Source: Actinomycetes bacterium (lineage in GTDB: Bacteria; Actinomycetota; Acidimicrobiia; Acidimicrobiales; Ilumatobacteraceae). From it: a stretch of DNA of 64,000 nt. Position numbers and translations under genes: made by a program. Each line of letters opens with the position of its first letter. Position 1 is the first letter of the stretch. The notes below the pieces were generated by a model. The model was not told where the DNA came from and searched no databases. It saw only the letters and a list, made by a program, of their open reading frames with translations. Below, one piece after another: positions 51,550 to 60,747 of the stretch. The stretch lies in assembly GCA_025358125.1 (NCBI GenBank), contig JANYKS010000004.1:1-64000 (forward strand), written 5' to 3'.

Positions 51550-54293
51550 ACCGTGGCGCCGTTGAACGCGGCAACCAGTCGGTCGAGCGGGAGTTCGAAC
51601 TGACCGGAGACGGTCATCGTCGGGGCAGCGCTCACGTGGCCGATGATTCGTGTCTCGCCACCGACGACGTCTTTGAACTCGCCAAGATGCTCTGGCCGAA
51701 CCTCGCACACGACACGCCCGACGGACTCGCTGAACAACGCGGTCGTTGCGTCGTCGTCGACGACGCCGACGGCGACCTCGAGCCCCAACCGGCCGGCGAT
51801 GGCCATCTCCGCCAGAGCGACGGCGAGACCGCCCTCGCTGCAGTCGTGGGCGGCCGCGACGAGGCCGCGCTGCATGGCTGCGTGCAGCGCCCGGTAGCGC
51901 CCGGGCGCAGCAAGGTCGGGCGCCGGCACGGCGCTTGTCGTGTCGTCGCCGAGGACCATCGCGAGGTGGCTTCCGCCGAACTCGGCCAGGGTGCGCCCGA
52001 GCAGCACGACGACATTGCCGGCCTGCTTCAGATCGGGGGTCACCGCCTTGGCGACGTCGGGCACGTGGCCGACGGCGGTGATCACGAGCGTCGGCGGGAT
52101 CGCGTGGCGGGTCCCATCGGCGGCGAGGTACTCGTTGTTGAGCGAGTCCTTGCCGGAGACGAACGGCGCCCGATAGAGGTGCGCCGCATCACAGCAGCCG
52201 CGGACTGCGGCGACGAGCCCGCCGAAGGTCGTCGCCCGGGTCGGGTTGCCCCACGAGAAGTTGTCCATCAAGGCCATTGCCGACGGGTCGCCGCCGGAGG
52301 CGACCGCGTTTCGGATCGCTTCGTCGATGACCGCCCAGGCCATTCGCTCCGGGTCCTGCAGGCCGTACCACGGGTTGACGCCGATGCCGATGGCGATGCC
52401 GTCGTCGTCGGATGGGTCGGCGAGGACGACGCCGTCGGCCGGGCCGTCGTTGTGGAGGCCCGTCAGCGGCCGGATCACGGTTGCGCCGAGGATCTCATGG
52501 TCGTAGCGGCGGATGATCGACGCCTTGCTGGCGATGTTCGGATGGGCGAGCAGCGCTAACAGGGCGCCGGCCGGATCGTGGCACGACAGCGCGACCCGTG
52601 TCCTGATCGGCTCCGGCTGTGTGGCGACGAGGCGCCGCCGTGGACGGCCGTCGTGCAGGAATGCCGTGTCGAGTTGGATCACCGGCTCGCCTTCGAAGCG
52701 AACGGTCAGCCGGCGATCGCCGGTGAAGGAACCAACGTCGCTGAGTTCCACGCCGTGGCGTTCGGCGAGGTCGGCGAGGGCCTCCATCTCGTGCGGCGCG
52801 ACAGCGACGACCATCCGCTCCTGCGCCTCGCTGAGCCAGATCTCCCATGGTGCGAGGCCCGCGTACTTGAGCGGGACGAGGTTGAGCTCCACATCAGCGC
52901 CGACGCCGTCGGCGAGTTCTCCGATCGCGGAGGACAGCCCGCCGGCACCGCAGTCGGTGATCGCCGTGTACAAATCCCAGGCGTCGATCAACAAGTCGCT
53001 GACCATCTTCTCGACGATCGGGTCGCCGATCTGCACGCTAGCGCCGGCCACGTCACCGGTCGTCGCGTCCATCTCCATCGAGGAAAAGGTTGCGCCCCGG
53101 ATTCCGTCGCGGCCGGTGCGACCACCGAGCACGACGACACGATCACCGGGGTGCGGGCCGGTGAGGGCTGGGCGGTCGGCGGGCGCGACGCCGATGCAGC
53201 CGGCGAACACCAGCGGATTGGAGACGTACGCCGGGTCGTAGAGCACGCCACCGGCAACCATCGGCAGGCCGATCTTGTTGCCGTAGTCGGCAACGCCGGC
53301 GACGACACCGTCGATGATCCGCTGCGGGCTGAGCACGCCGCGTGGCAGCTGATCGTCGGGCGTGTCGGCGGGCCCGAAGCACAAGATGTTGGTGCATGCG
53401 ATCGGGCGGTGGGCGGCGCCGATGATGTCGCGGATCACGCCGCCGACGCCGGTGTTGGCGCCCCCGAAGGGTTCGATCGCGCAGGGGTGGTTGTGGGTCT
53501 CGCACTTCAGTGCATACGTGCGCTGCGATCCGAACCGGACGATGCCGGCGTTGCCGTCGAACGCGGACACGACGAACGGGGCATCGATCTCGGTGGTCGA
53601 ACGGCGGAGTTGGGCGAGCAGCGGTTCGACGGCGGCGCCATCGTCGGCCGCGATCTCGGCCCGGAAGCTCTTGTGCGCGCAGTGCTCGCTCCAGGTCTGG
53701 GCGAGCGTCTCCAACTCGGCGTCGGTCGGAGCCCGGCCGAGTCCGGCAAAGTGGTCGCGGATGACGTGCAGTTCGACCAGATCGAGCGCCAGCCCTCGCT
53801 TTCGGCCGAGTTCGGCGAGGCTCTCGTCGTCGCCGGGTAGTTCGACGGACTCGGTCACCGCCGGATCTGCTTCGCGAGCTGCGAAGCCGGGCTCGACCGG
53901 GCCAGCGATACGCCAGCGCTCGATCACGGGATTCGCCCACCGGCGGCGAATCTCCGTGTCGTCGGCCTTGCCGATCGCATCATCGAGGTCAATCTGGCGC
54001 CCTACAGCAGCGTCGGTGATGTCGATCCCGAGCAGCCCGGCGGCGTGAACGACCTGGGCCGCGGCAGTGTCGGTCACGCCAGGGATCAGGCCGATATCGA
54101 GCTGATGAACACCAACGGCGCCGTTCCACGCGCCAGTTTCGAGCAGCGGATCGACAAGCACGTGCTCGAGCCGAGCCCGGTCGGCGGCACTCAGGTCGGC
54201 GTCGATCGTGATGGTCGTCGCCGTACCGTTCGGATGGTGCGGCGAAACGGTGAGGCGGTGCCGTCCGCTCGTGGAAGCGCCCGATTCGGCCAT
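51546..54293 (-). CDS. purL: FGAM synthase, PurL with fused N-terminal PurS-like domain
   Basis: A 915-residue protein. Small PurL proteins are ~740 residues; here residues ~10-110 form an extra PurS-like unit (GRHRLTVSPHHPNG, LETGAWNGAVGVHQLDIG, AAGLLGIDITDAAVG). The synthase follows with TLAQTWSEHCAHKSFRAEIA (ATP site), ALKCETHNHPCAIEPFGGANTGVGG, DCGAGGLSSAIGELADG and HDCSEGGLAVALAEMAI. It lacks the C-terminal glutaminase, which is PurQ. So the bacterial three-part PurS/PurL/PurQ enzyme is reduced to two chains. It is the first gene of the operon; the promoter should lie in the 87 bases before it, where no purine riboswitch is seen. Confidence 0.93.
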   Translation of the reverse strand: MAESGASTSGRHRLTVSPHHPNGTATTITIDADLSAADRARLEHVLVDPLLETGAWNGAVGVHQLDIGLIPGVTDTAAAQVVHAAGLLGIDITDAAVGRQIDLDDAIGKADDTEIRRRWANPVIERWRIAGPVEPGFAAREADPAVTESVELPGDDESLAELGRKRGLALDLVELHVIRDHFAGLGRAPTDAELETLAQTWSEHCAHKSFRAEIAADDGAAVEPLLAQLRRSTTEIDAPFVVSAFDGNAGIVRFGSQRTYALKCETHNHPCAIEPFGGANTGVGGVIRDIIGAAHRPIACTNILCFGPADTPDDQLPRGVLSPQRIIDGVVAGVADYGNKIGLPMVAGGVLYDPAYVSNPLVFAGCIGVAPADRPALTGPHPGDRVVVLGGRTGRDGIRGATFSSMEMDATTGDVAGASVQIGDPIVEKMVSDLLIDAWDLYTAITDCGAGGLSSAIGELADGVGADVELNLVPLKYAGLAPWEIWLSEAQERMVVAVAPHEMEALADLAERHGVELSDVGSFTGDRRLTVRFEGEPVIQLDTAFLHDGRPRRRLVATQPEPIRTRVALSCHDPAGALLALLAHPNIASKASIIRRYDHEILGATVIRPLTGLHNDGPADGVVLADPSDDDGIAIGIGVNPWYGLQDPERMAWAVIDEAIRNAVASGGDPSAMALMDNFSWGNPTRATTFGGLVAAVRGCCDAAHLYRAPFVSGKDSLNNEYLAADGTRHAIPPTLVITAVGHVPDVAKAVTPDLKQAGNVVVLLGRTLAEFGGSHLAMVLGDDTTSAVPAPDLAAPGRYRALHAAMQRGLVAAAHDCSEGGLAVALAEMAIAGRLGLEVAVGVVDDDATTALFSESVGRVVCEVRPEHLGEFKDVVGGETRIIGHVSAAPTMTVSGQFELPLDRLVAAFNGATV

Positions 54294-54380
54294 ACCAAGA
54301 CCCTAGGCAGCCCGTTCGGACGCCGTCGCCCGGATGAACGAAAAGTCAACAGCGCGGGCGTCGGCCGGCAGTCCCGGTCC

Positions 54381-55490
54381 TCAGGCCGGACGCAGTTCGC
54401 GGCGTTCGAACGTGATCTCCTCGACGAACGCGGTGTCGACCGTGACACCGAATCCGGGGCCTGTCGGCACACCGATCCGGCCATCGACGAGCTCGAACGG
54501 TTCGGTGATGTCGCGGCTCCAGTAGCGCTTCGTCGCCGAGATGTCGCCGGGTAGGGTGAACCCGGACAAAGACGCCAGCGCCAGGTTGGCGGCCCGCCCG
54601 ATGCCGGACTCGAGCATCCCGCCGCACCACACCGGCACGCCCAGACCGGCGCAGAAGTCGTGGACCTTGACGGCCGCGAGGTAGCCACCGACACGAGCCG
54701 GCTTGATGTTGATGATGTGTGCCGCGTTGAGTGCGAGCGCGGTCTTGGTGTGATCGAGCGAACGAATCGCCTCGTCGAGGCACACCGGCGTACTGATCCG
54801 TTTGACGAGTTCGGCATGGCCGAGGAAGTCGTCCTCGCCGAACAGCTGCTCGATCAGGAGCAGATCGAATGGATCGAGTTGGGCGAGATGATCGATGTCG
54901 GCGACCGAGTACGCGGTGTTCGCGTCGACCTGGAGCATGACATCCGGATTGGCTTCGCGCACCCGGCGCACCGGTTCGATGTCGAAGCCCGGCTCGATCT
55001 TGAGCTTGATCCGTTGGTAGCCGTCGGCGACGTAGCCGGCCACGACATCGACTAATTCGTCGATCGTGTCGGTGATGCCGACGGACACACCGACGAGAAC
55101 CGCTGTCCGTGTCCCACCGATGTACTGCTGGAACGAACGCCGCTCGGCGCGGAGTTGCACGTCTAGCAGGGCCATCTCGAGCGCACTCTTTGCCATCCGG
55201 TGGCCCTTGACCGGCTCGAGGATCCCGGCGACATCTTCAGCGCGCAGCGGACCGGATGCGAAAAGCCGCGGGATCAGGTGATCGCTGAAGACGTGATCGG
55301 CCGCGTCGTGGAATTCACTCAGGTAGAGGGGATCGGACTCGATCGCGGATTCGCCCCATCCCTCGCCGTGATCCGTGACGACTCGCACGACCATCACGTC
55401 GCGCACGGTCTCGGTGCCGAAGCTGGTGCGGAATGGCCGCACGAGCGGCATCTTCAACTTGCGCAGCTCGAACAACTGAGGTGTCAGCAT
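54381..55490 (-). CDS. o-Succinylbenzoate synthase / N-succinylamino acid racemase family enzyme
   Basis: A 369-residue enolase-superfamily protein. N-terminal capping part: KMPLVRPFRTSFGTETVRD; barrel: YQRIKLKIEPGFD with the catalytic KxK pair, VMLQVDANTAYS, LIEQLFGEDD and PVCLDEAIRS (metal ligands D, E, D), then INIKPARVGGY with the second Lys. OSBS (MenC) and NSAR activities occur in the same family. A GNAT protein of the type that partners NSAR enzymes is encoded divergently and no other men gene is present, so an NSAR role is more likely. Start MLTPQLF is chosen; an ATG five codons earlier is possible. Confidence 0.88.
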   Translation of the reverse strand: MLTPQLFELRKLKMPLVRPFRTSFGTETVRDVMVVRVVTDHGEGWGESAIESDPLYLSEFHDAADHVFSDHLIPRLFASGPLRAEDVAGILEPVKGHRMAKSALEMALLDVQLRAERRSFQQYIGGTRTAVLVGVSVGITDTIDELVDVVAGYVADGYQRIKLKIEPGFDIEPVRRVREANPDVMLQVDANTAYSVADIDHLAQLDPFDLLLIEQLFGEDDFLGHAELVKRISTPVCLDEAIRSLDHTKTALALNAAHIINIKPARVGGYLAAVKVHDFCAGLGVPVWCGGMLESGIGRAANLALASLSGFTLPGDISATKRYWSRDITEPFELVDGRIGVPTGPGFGVTVDTAFVEEITFERRELRPA

Positions 55491-55542
55491 GATGTCGGAT
55501 TCCATTGCAGTAACTGTGCCATGTCGTCCAGACTGGGGGCGT

Positions 55543-56355
55543 ATGGACCCAGCAGATGTGGACGCAGGCGATGTGGACCCAGGCGATGTGGACGCCACGA
55601 ACGTCGAGGTGTTCGAGGTCTCGTCGCCGGGCGAGTGCGCTCAACTGGCGCAGGTGCTCGCAGACGTCTGGGGCTTCAGCGAGTCCAGCGCCGTTGCGTC
55701 GCCGGACACTCTGCGGGCGATGGCGTATTCGGGTTCTTATCTCGTCGGAGCCCGACTCGGCGGGCGCTTGATCGGCGGTGGCTTCGGTTGGCCGACCTAC
55801 GTCGACGGCGAGTGGCGGCTGCACTCCCACGTCGTCGGCTTCCTCGACGGTTATCGGGCACTCGGCCTCGGCGCGCGGGTCAAGCACCACCAGCGCGACT
55901 GGGTCCGCACGAACGGGCTCGACGCGATCGAGTGGACCTTCGATCCGCTGCACGCCGCGAACGCGCGGTTCAATCTCGCCAAGCTCGGCGCCTCGGTCGT
56001 CGCCTTCCACAACGACTTCTACGGCACGCTCGAGGACGAGTTCAGCGCCGGACTCGGCTCGGATCGATTCGTCGTTCGCTGGGGCCTCGATGACGAACCG
56101 CGGTCGTTGGTGGAGGGATCGCCAAGAGAGTCGATCCTGCGCGTCGGCCACGGTGGCGCGCCCGTCGCCACCTCCGCTGACTCGGCCCGGCTGATCGCCG
56201 AGATTCCGCGCAACATCGTCGAGATCCGCAAGACCGACACCATCCGCGCGATCGAGTGGCGCGACGCGTTCGCAGCGACCGTTGGCCAAGTTCTGATCGA
56301 CGGCGCGACTGTCGTCGGGATCACGCCGGATTGCGCTTACCTGATCAACCGCTGA
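55543..56355 (+). CDS. GNAT-superfamily acyltransferase, COG3375-like
   Basis: A 270-residue protein starting at ATG after a gggggc site. A short acidic repeat at the start (DVDAGDVDPGDVDA, encoded by near-identical 15-base units) precedes the GNAT fold: ECAQLAQVLADVWGF, GSYLVGARLGGRLIGGGFGW, LHSHVVGFLDGYRALGLGARVKHHQRDW (CoA loop) and WTFDPLHAANARFNLAKLGA. This family is typically next to OSBS/NSAR genes and is thought to succinylate D-amino acids for the racemase. The C-terminal ~70 residues include a Ser-rich linker and DTIRAIEWRDAFAATV. It is divergent from the racemase gene across 52 bases. Confidence 0.85.
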   Translation: MDPADVDAGDVDPGDVDATNVEVFEVSSPGECAQLAQVLADVWGFSESSAVASPDTLRAMAYSGSYLVGARLGGRLIGGGFGWPTYVDGEWRLHSHVVGFLDGYRALGLGARVKHHQRDWVRTNGLDAIEWTFDPLHAANARFNLAKLGASVVAFHNDFYGTLEDEFSAGLGSDRFVVRWGLDDEPRSLVEGSPRESILRVGHGGAPVATSADSARLIAEIPRNIVEIRKTDTIRAIEWRDAFAATVGQVLIDGATVVGITPDCAYLINR

Positions 56356-56373
56356 ACGGCGGACCGGCCCCGC

Positions 56374-57279
56374 TCAGGTTTGCCGCGGTAGCAGCATCTC
56401 GGCGGCCGCCTCGAGTTCGTCCGTCCAGCCCTGCACTCCGTTCGGTTCGACGATCGGCAGCACCACGAACTTCGTCGAACCGACATCGACGAACTGATCG
56501 ATCAACGCGAGGAGCTGCTCCCATCCCCGCGGCACCAGCGAAGCGGGGTCGTCCAGCTCGGGGCGGCGTGCGGCGAGACCCGCGACGAGTGCATCGGGCA
56601 GGGGACCGTGCGAGTACGGGATCAGCGCTCCGAAGTGGTCCTCGGGGACCACCCTGGCGTGCTCGGCCGCGACCTGCTCGATCACCGGGCGCGCCGCCGC
56701 GACGTCGGCAGGGGTGACGAAGGACGGCAGCCATCCGTCGGCCATTCGTCCGACGCGCTTCAACTCCGACGCGGCGATGCCTCCGAGCCAGACCTCGAGC
56801 GGTTGCTGTACGGGTTTTGGTCGCACCCGCAGATCGTCGTAGTGGAACCACTCGCCGTGGAATGTCGTCGACTCGTCGCTCCAGCACGAGCGCATCACGG
56901 TCAGTGCTTCGTCGAAGATCCTGGCGCGGTCCTTGCGCTCGACACCGAATGCCTGCTGTTCGTGTGGGTTGGCGACGCCGAGCCCGAATGCCGGGAGGAG
57001 CCGGCCGTTGGACAGCCGGTCGAGCGTCGCCAGTTCCTTGGCGAGCACCACCGGATTGCGCCCTGGGAGCACCATCACGCTCGTTCCGAACTTGAGCCGC
57101 TCTGTGCGGCCGGCCGCGAACGACATCGCGACGAGCGGATCAGGCGCGTCACCACCGAGGCGTTCGCTCAGCCACAGGCTGTCGAAGCGCAATCGTTCGA
57201 GCGCGTCGACGACCTCTCCGAAGCCGCCGTCGTTGAGCTTCGTGCTGACACCGAATCCGTAGCCGATGCGAACTTTCAT
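56374..57279 (-). CDS. LLM-class flavin/F420-dependent oxidoreductase
   Basis: A 301-residue TIM-barrel oxidoreductase of the luciferase-like family, probably F420-dependent. Features: RIGYGFGVSTKLNDGGFGEV, DSLWLSERLGGDAPDP, LKFGTSVMVLPGRNPVVLAKELATLDRLSNGRL (cofactor-binding strand and loop), FGLGVANPHEQQAFGV and LEVWLGGIAASELKRVGRMADGWLP. Substrate unknown. The ATG follows a ggagg site. It is convergent with the GNAT gene and 25 bases downstream of the alpha/beta hydrolase gene on the same strand, so the two may be one operon. Confidence 0.9.
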   Translation of the reverse strand: MKVRIGYGFGVSTKLNDGGFGEVVDALERLRFDSLWLSERLGGDAPDPLVAMSFAAGRTERLKFGTSVMVLPGRNPVVLAKELATLDRLSNGRLLPAFGLGVANPHEQQAFGVERKDRARIFDEALTVMRSCWSDESTTFHGEWFHYDDLRVRPKPVQQPLEVWLGGIAASELKRVGRMADGWLPSFVTPADVAAARPVIEQVAAEHARVVPEDHFGALIPYSHGPLPDALVAGLAARRPELDDPASLVPRGWEQLLALIDQFVDVGSTKFVVLPIVEPNGVQGWTDELEAAAEMLLPRQT

Positions 57280-57304
57280 CGTGTCCTCCGATGTGCTGCG
57301 TTGT

Positions 57305-58021
57305 TCAGCCGCGAGCGATCCGGGCGAGAATTTCGGCTGTCTCGACCGGCATCGAACTGAACGGCGAATGGTCGGTGTCGAGCGTGATCACGTTCGTGCA
57401 GCGGGCTGCCATCAGATCCTGGTGGGTGATGTGGATGGCCTCGTCAGCGGTGCAACGGACGTATGTCGACGGAATCGTCTTCCACGCGGCCGCTGTCACC
57501 GGCTGGGAGAACGTGGCGAAGGGTTGCGGACACAGCCGGGCGATGTTTGCGGGAGTCGCCATCGGATCGCAGCGCCCGTAGAACGCATCGTGGGCAAGTT
57601 CTGGATCGATGGTGCTGACGCCATCGCCGATGATCATTGCCTTGCTCAGCAGGGTGTCGGCGGGGGGCATCGATTGGAGCAGCGAGACGACGGTCTCACC
57701 CTCGTCGAGCACGAAGGCTGTCAGGTAGACGAGGTGGGCCACGTTGCCCGCTCCGGCGGCGGCCTGGGTGATGACGGCTCCGCCGTAGGAATGCCCGACG
57801 AGTACCACCGGCCGGTCCAACCGGCGCAGCAACCCGTTGATCAGCGCGGCGTCGCCGTGGAGATCGCCGAGCGGTTGCACCGACGCGCCGTGGCCCGGCA
57901 GATCAACCGCGAGCGACGGAATACCGCGGGAGTCGAGTTCGCTCTGCAGCTTGGCCCAACACCACGCTCCGTGCCACGCGCCGTGGACCACAACGATGAG
58001 GGGGGATTCCGATGCACTCAC
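57305..58021 (-). CDS. Alpha/beta hydrolase (esterase-like)
   Basis: A 238-residue hydrolase: oxyanion VVVHGAWHGAWCW, nucleophile Ser78 in VVLVGHSYGGAVI, and His in TLDTDHSPFSSMP. The HGAWHGAWCW start and short cap are typical of the small methylesterase/salicylate-binding-protein-like group. Intracellular. GTG start without a strong ribosome site. Substrate not predictable. Confidence 0.88.
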   Translation of the reverse strand: MSASESPLIVVVHGAWHGAWCWAKLQSELDSRGIPSLAVDLPGHGASVQPLGDLHGDAALINGLLRRLDRPVVLVGHSYGGAVITQAAAGAGNVAHLVYLTAFVLDEGETVVSLLQSMPPADTLLSKAMIIGDGVSTIDPELAHDAFYGRCDPMATPANIARLCPQPFATFSQPVTAAAWKTIPSTYVRCTADEAIHITHQDLMAARCTNVITLDTDHSPFSSMPVETAEILARIARG

Positions 58022-58051
58022 CGACGCATCGTGTCATATCGCGACCAGTGG

Positions 58052-58297
58052 TCAACGAGTACGGGTGCGAACCCGCACATTTGTCACGCGATGATGGGCG
58101 ACAGGACGGTGATTGGTGATCAGCCAGCTGGCGACGAACGAGATGACCATCACCGAGATCACGACGGCCTGCTCGGAGAAGCGGCCGACGGATGCCAGGA
58201 ACCACGCCGCAGCTGCAGCAGCGATCGTCACGAGCACGGCCAAACGGCTGACGCGGGTCCAACGGCTGGGGAGATGAGCGATGAGATATCCGTTCAT
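58052..58297 (-). CDS. Small two-helix membrane protein, unknown
   Basis: An 81-residue protein with two hydrophobic helices (LAVLVTIAAAAAAWFLASV, AVVISVMVISFVASWLI) flanked by Arg-rich ends (THRPV..., VRVRTRTR). The charge pattern suggests both ends in the cytoplasm. No family recognised. Upstream of its ATG the sequence is clearly richer in A and T, probably the shared promoter region with the divergent SDR gene. Confidence 0.55.
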   Translation of the reverse strand: MNGYLIAHLPSRWTRVSRLAVLVTIAAAAAAWFLASVGRFSEQAVVISVMVISFVASWLITNHRPVAHHRVTNVRVRTRTR

Positions 58298-58391
58298 AGT
58301 TGTATAGACGTCTCAGTTGACCGTTTCTTTCGCATTTCAGACATGAATTCTTCAAATCGAAATGTTTGTCGTCATGTCGTAACGTGACGTC

Positions 58392-59183
58392 ATGTCAGAA
58401 CCCGCCGTCAGCATGCAGATCTTCGATCCGCTCGCACTGTTTCGCCTCGACGGGCAGGTGATCATCGTGACGGGCGCGTCGTCCGGCCTCGGCGACCGTT
58501 TCGCGAGGGTGCTGCATGCGGCCGGAGCGACGGTTGTCGTGGCGGCTCGCCGGGCACAGCGTCTGGACAGGCTGGTCGCGGAGCTGCCAGGAGCGGTTGC
58601 CATCGCAGCCGATCTCTCCGTGAGCCAAGACCGTGAGCGACTCGTTGCCGAGACGATCGATCGTCTCGGCACCGTCCACGGTCTGATCAACAACGCCGGC
58701 GTCGGTCGGATGGTGGCCATCGAGGACGAGGATCTCGATACGTTCCGGCAGGCGATGGAGGTCAATGTCACCGCGCTCTGGCACCTCTCCAAGTTGGTCG
58801 CCGTGCCGATGGTGGCCCAGCGCTACGGCGCGATCGTCAACATCGCATCGATGCTCGGACACGTCGGCTCGACGCCGGTGAAGCAGGCCCACTACTGCGC
58901 GTCTAAAGGCGCCGTCGTCAACCTCACACGCGAGTTGGCGCTGCAATGGGCGCGCAAGGGGATTCACGTCAACGCGCTCTGCCCCGGCTGGTTCGACAGC
59001 GAAATGACCGTTGGGATGGATACCGACGAGGGCAGTCAGCGCTTCATTTCGACCAATTCACCGATTCCGCGCATGGGCGAGACCCATGAACTCGACGGGG
59101 CCTTGCTGCTGCTGGCGAGCCGGGCGAGCACGTTCATGACCGGTCAGTCGGTGATCGTCGACGGTGGTTGGACCGCCCGCTGA
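58392..59183 (+). CDS. Short-chain dehydrogenase/reductase
   Basis: A 263-residue classical SDR: cofactor motif VTGASSGLGDRFA near residues 26-38, DLSVSQDR (Asp contact), LINNAGVG, catalytic Ser in VNIASMLGH, and Tyr-Lys in HYCASKGAVV near residue 167, then PGWFDSEM and TGQSVIVDGGW at the end. It reduces or oxidises a hydroxyl with NAD(P)H. The Arg after GAxxxV (AARRAQRL) suggests NADP preference. Upstream, cgtcatgtc occurs twice within 30 bases, possibly an operator. Confidence 0.93.
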   Translation: MSEPAVSMQIFDPLALFRLDGQVIIVTGASSGLGDRFARVLHAAGATVVVAARRAQRLDRLVAELPGAVAIAADLSVSQDRERLVAETIDRLGTVHGLINNAGVGRMVAIEDEDLDTFRQAMEVNVTALWHLSKLVAVPMVAQRYGAIVNIASMLGHVGSTPVKQAHYCASKGAVVNLTRELALQWARKGIHVNALCPGWFDSEMTVGMDTDEGSQRFISTNSPIPRMGETHELDGALLLLASRASTFMTGQSVIVDGGWTAR

Positions 59184-59190
59184 GAACCAG

Positions 59191-59250
59191 ACGCCCGAAC
59201 GTCAGAGACGTCGTAGGCGCCTGATTCCCGCAAACGCCCGAACGTCAGAG
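59191..59250 (+). repeat. 17-bp direct repeat after the SDR gene
   Basis: acgcccgaacgtcagag occurs at 59191-59207 and 59234-59250; the second copy covers the amidase stop codon on the other strand. It looks like a small local duplication. Confidence 0.6.
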
Positions 59251-60684
59251 CGGCGGCCTGCGATGGGCCCACGGTTGGGCCTGCTCGAGCTGGCTCGCCA
59301 CTCGCAACAGCACATCCTCGCGCCCGTACGCTGCCACCAACTGCACCCCAACCGGGAGGCCGGCATCCGTCCAGTGCAGCGGCAGGCTGATCGCGGGTTG
59401 GCCACTCGTGTTGAACGGCGGGGTGAACGGCACGAACTCCCCTGAACGGTTCACCGGCGCCATCGGCTGCTCGGGATCGTTGACGATCGTTCCGAGAGGA
59501 ATCGGAACCTGAGCCAACGTCGGCGTCAGGAGGAGATCCCAGCCCTGTGCCCACCACCCCTGCACGGCCCGTCGTAACTGCGCAACTGCGGCGAGGCCGA
59601 TTGCGTAGTCGACCGAGCTGACGCGCCTCGCGAAGTCGGCCTGGGCACGGTTCATCGGCTCGAATTCGTCCTCATCCAGCGGGCGACCGAGCATCTCTTC
59701 GAAGCGGCGCTGCGCCACACCCATGTTCGTGCTCCACACGGCACCGAACTTGGAGCCGAAAGTCGTGTCCTCGAGTGCCTCCGGCCAGGCTGGCTCGACG
59801 TAATGGCCGAGCGACTCGAGCAGCGCCGCTGCGTTCTGCGCCGCGTGAGTGCATTCGGCGTCGATCGCTCGACCTTGCGGATGGTGATCGAGCAGACCGA
59901 TCCGCAGCCGGCCCGGATCGGCGCCGACTTCTTCCGTAAACGCCCGCACCGGCGGCGGCGCGATCACGGTGTCACCGATGCCCGGCCCGCATGTCGAATC
60001 GAGCAGCGCGGCGGTGTCGCGAACGGTGCGGCTGACGCAGTGTTCCACACCGAGGCCGCTCTCGTCGCGTTGTGGGCCGAACGTGATCCTGCCCTGGCTC
60101 GGCTTCAGCCCGACGAGGCCACAGCACGACGCTGGGATTCTGATCGAACCGCCACCGTCGCTGGCATGCGCGAACGGCACCATCCCCGAGGCAACGGCAG
60201 CGGCCGCGCCACCACTCGATCCTCCGGGGGTACGGCCTGTGTCCCACGGGTTGTGCGTCGCGCCCCATGCGAGCGGCTCGGTGGTCGGGACACTGCCGAG
60301 TTCAGGGCTGTTCGTGCGCCCGGCGATCACCAGCCCGGCTGCGCGATAGCGACGCACGAGTTCGGTGTCCACCGTCGCCGAATACCCGGCGTTCTTGAGG
60401 GCCACGTTGCCGTTGCTGATCCGCTGCCCTGCGTACGTGGCGAACAGATCCTTGATGAGGAACGGCACTCCCCGGAACGGACCGTCGGGAAGATCCGCGC
60501 TTGCTGCCGTCTCGCGGGCGTGATCGAACCAGCGGATCACGACAGCGTTGAGCACTGGATCGATCCGTTCGATCCGTTCGATCGCTGCTTCGAGCATTTC
60601 AAGGGGTGTCGCGTCTCCACGGGCAACGAGTGCGGCCTGATCGGTGGCGTCCATCCATTGGGTTTCATCGGCGAGTGTTGTCAC
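59245..60684 (-). CDS. Amidase (amidase-signature family)
   Basis: A 479-residue amidase-signature enzyme with the full Ser-cisSer-Lys triad: Lys78 in [10 protein letters not shown], cis-Ser in [18 protein letters not shown] (about 156), nucleophile Ser180 in [19 protein letters not shown]. It hydrolyses an amide or nitrile-derived amide in the cytosol; it is not GatA, since the C-terminal part is of the general amidase type and no gatC or gatB is adjacent. GTG start; divergent from the MFS transporter gene by about 60 bases. Confidence 0.92.
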   Translation of the reverse strand: MTTLADETQWMDATDQAALVARGDATPLEMLEAAIERIERIDPVLNAVVIRWFDHARETAASADLPDGPFRGVPFLIKDLFATYAGQRISNGNVALKNAGYSATVDTELVRRYRAAGLVIAGRTNSPELGSVPTTEPLAWGATHNPWDTGRTPGGSSGGAAAAVASGMVPFAHASDGGGSIRIPASCCGLVGLKPSQGRITFGPQRDESGLGVEHCVSRTVRDTAALLDSTCGPGIGDTVIAPPPVRAFTEEVGADPGRLRIGLLDHHPQGRAIDAECTHAAQNAAALLESLGHYVEPAWPEALEDTTFGSKFGAVWSTNMGVAQRRFEEMLGRPLDEDEFEPMNRAQADFARRVSSVDYAIGLAAVAQLRRAVQGWWAQGWDLLLTPTLAQVPIPLGTIVNDPEQPMAPVNRSGEFVPFTPPFNTSGQPAISLPLHWTDAGLPVGVQLVAAYGREDVLLRVASQLEQAQPWAHRRPPL

Positions 60685-60747
60685 GAATGTCTGTGTAGCA
60701 CGAAATCATCTCGGGCTCGCATGGCGACCGTCGCTAGGGTGCTCGCA

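Noticed and set aside
59803-60720. Long upstream extension of the MFS transporter frame
   Set aside because: Antisense to the amidase gene and of shadow-like Arg-rich composition.
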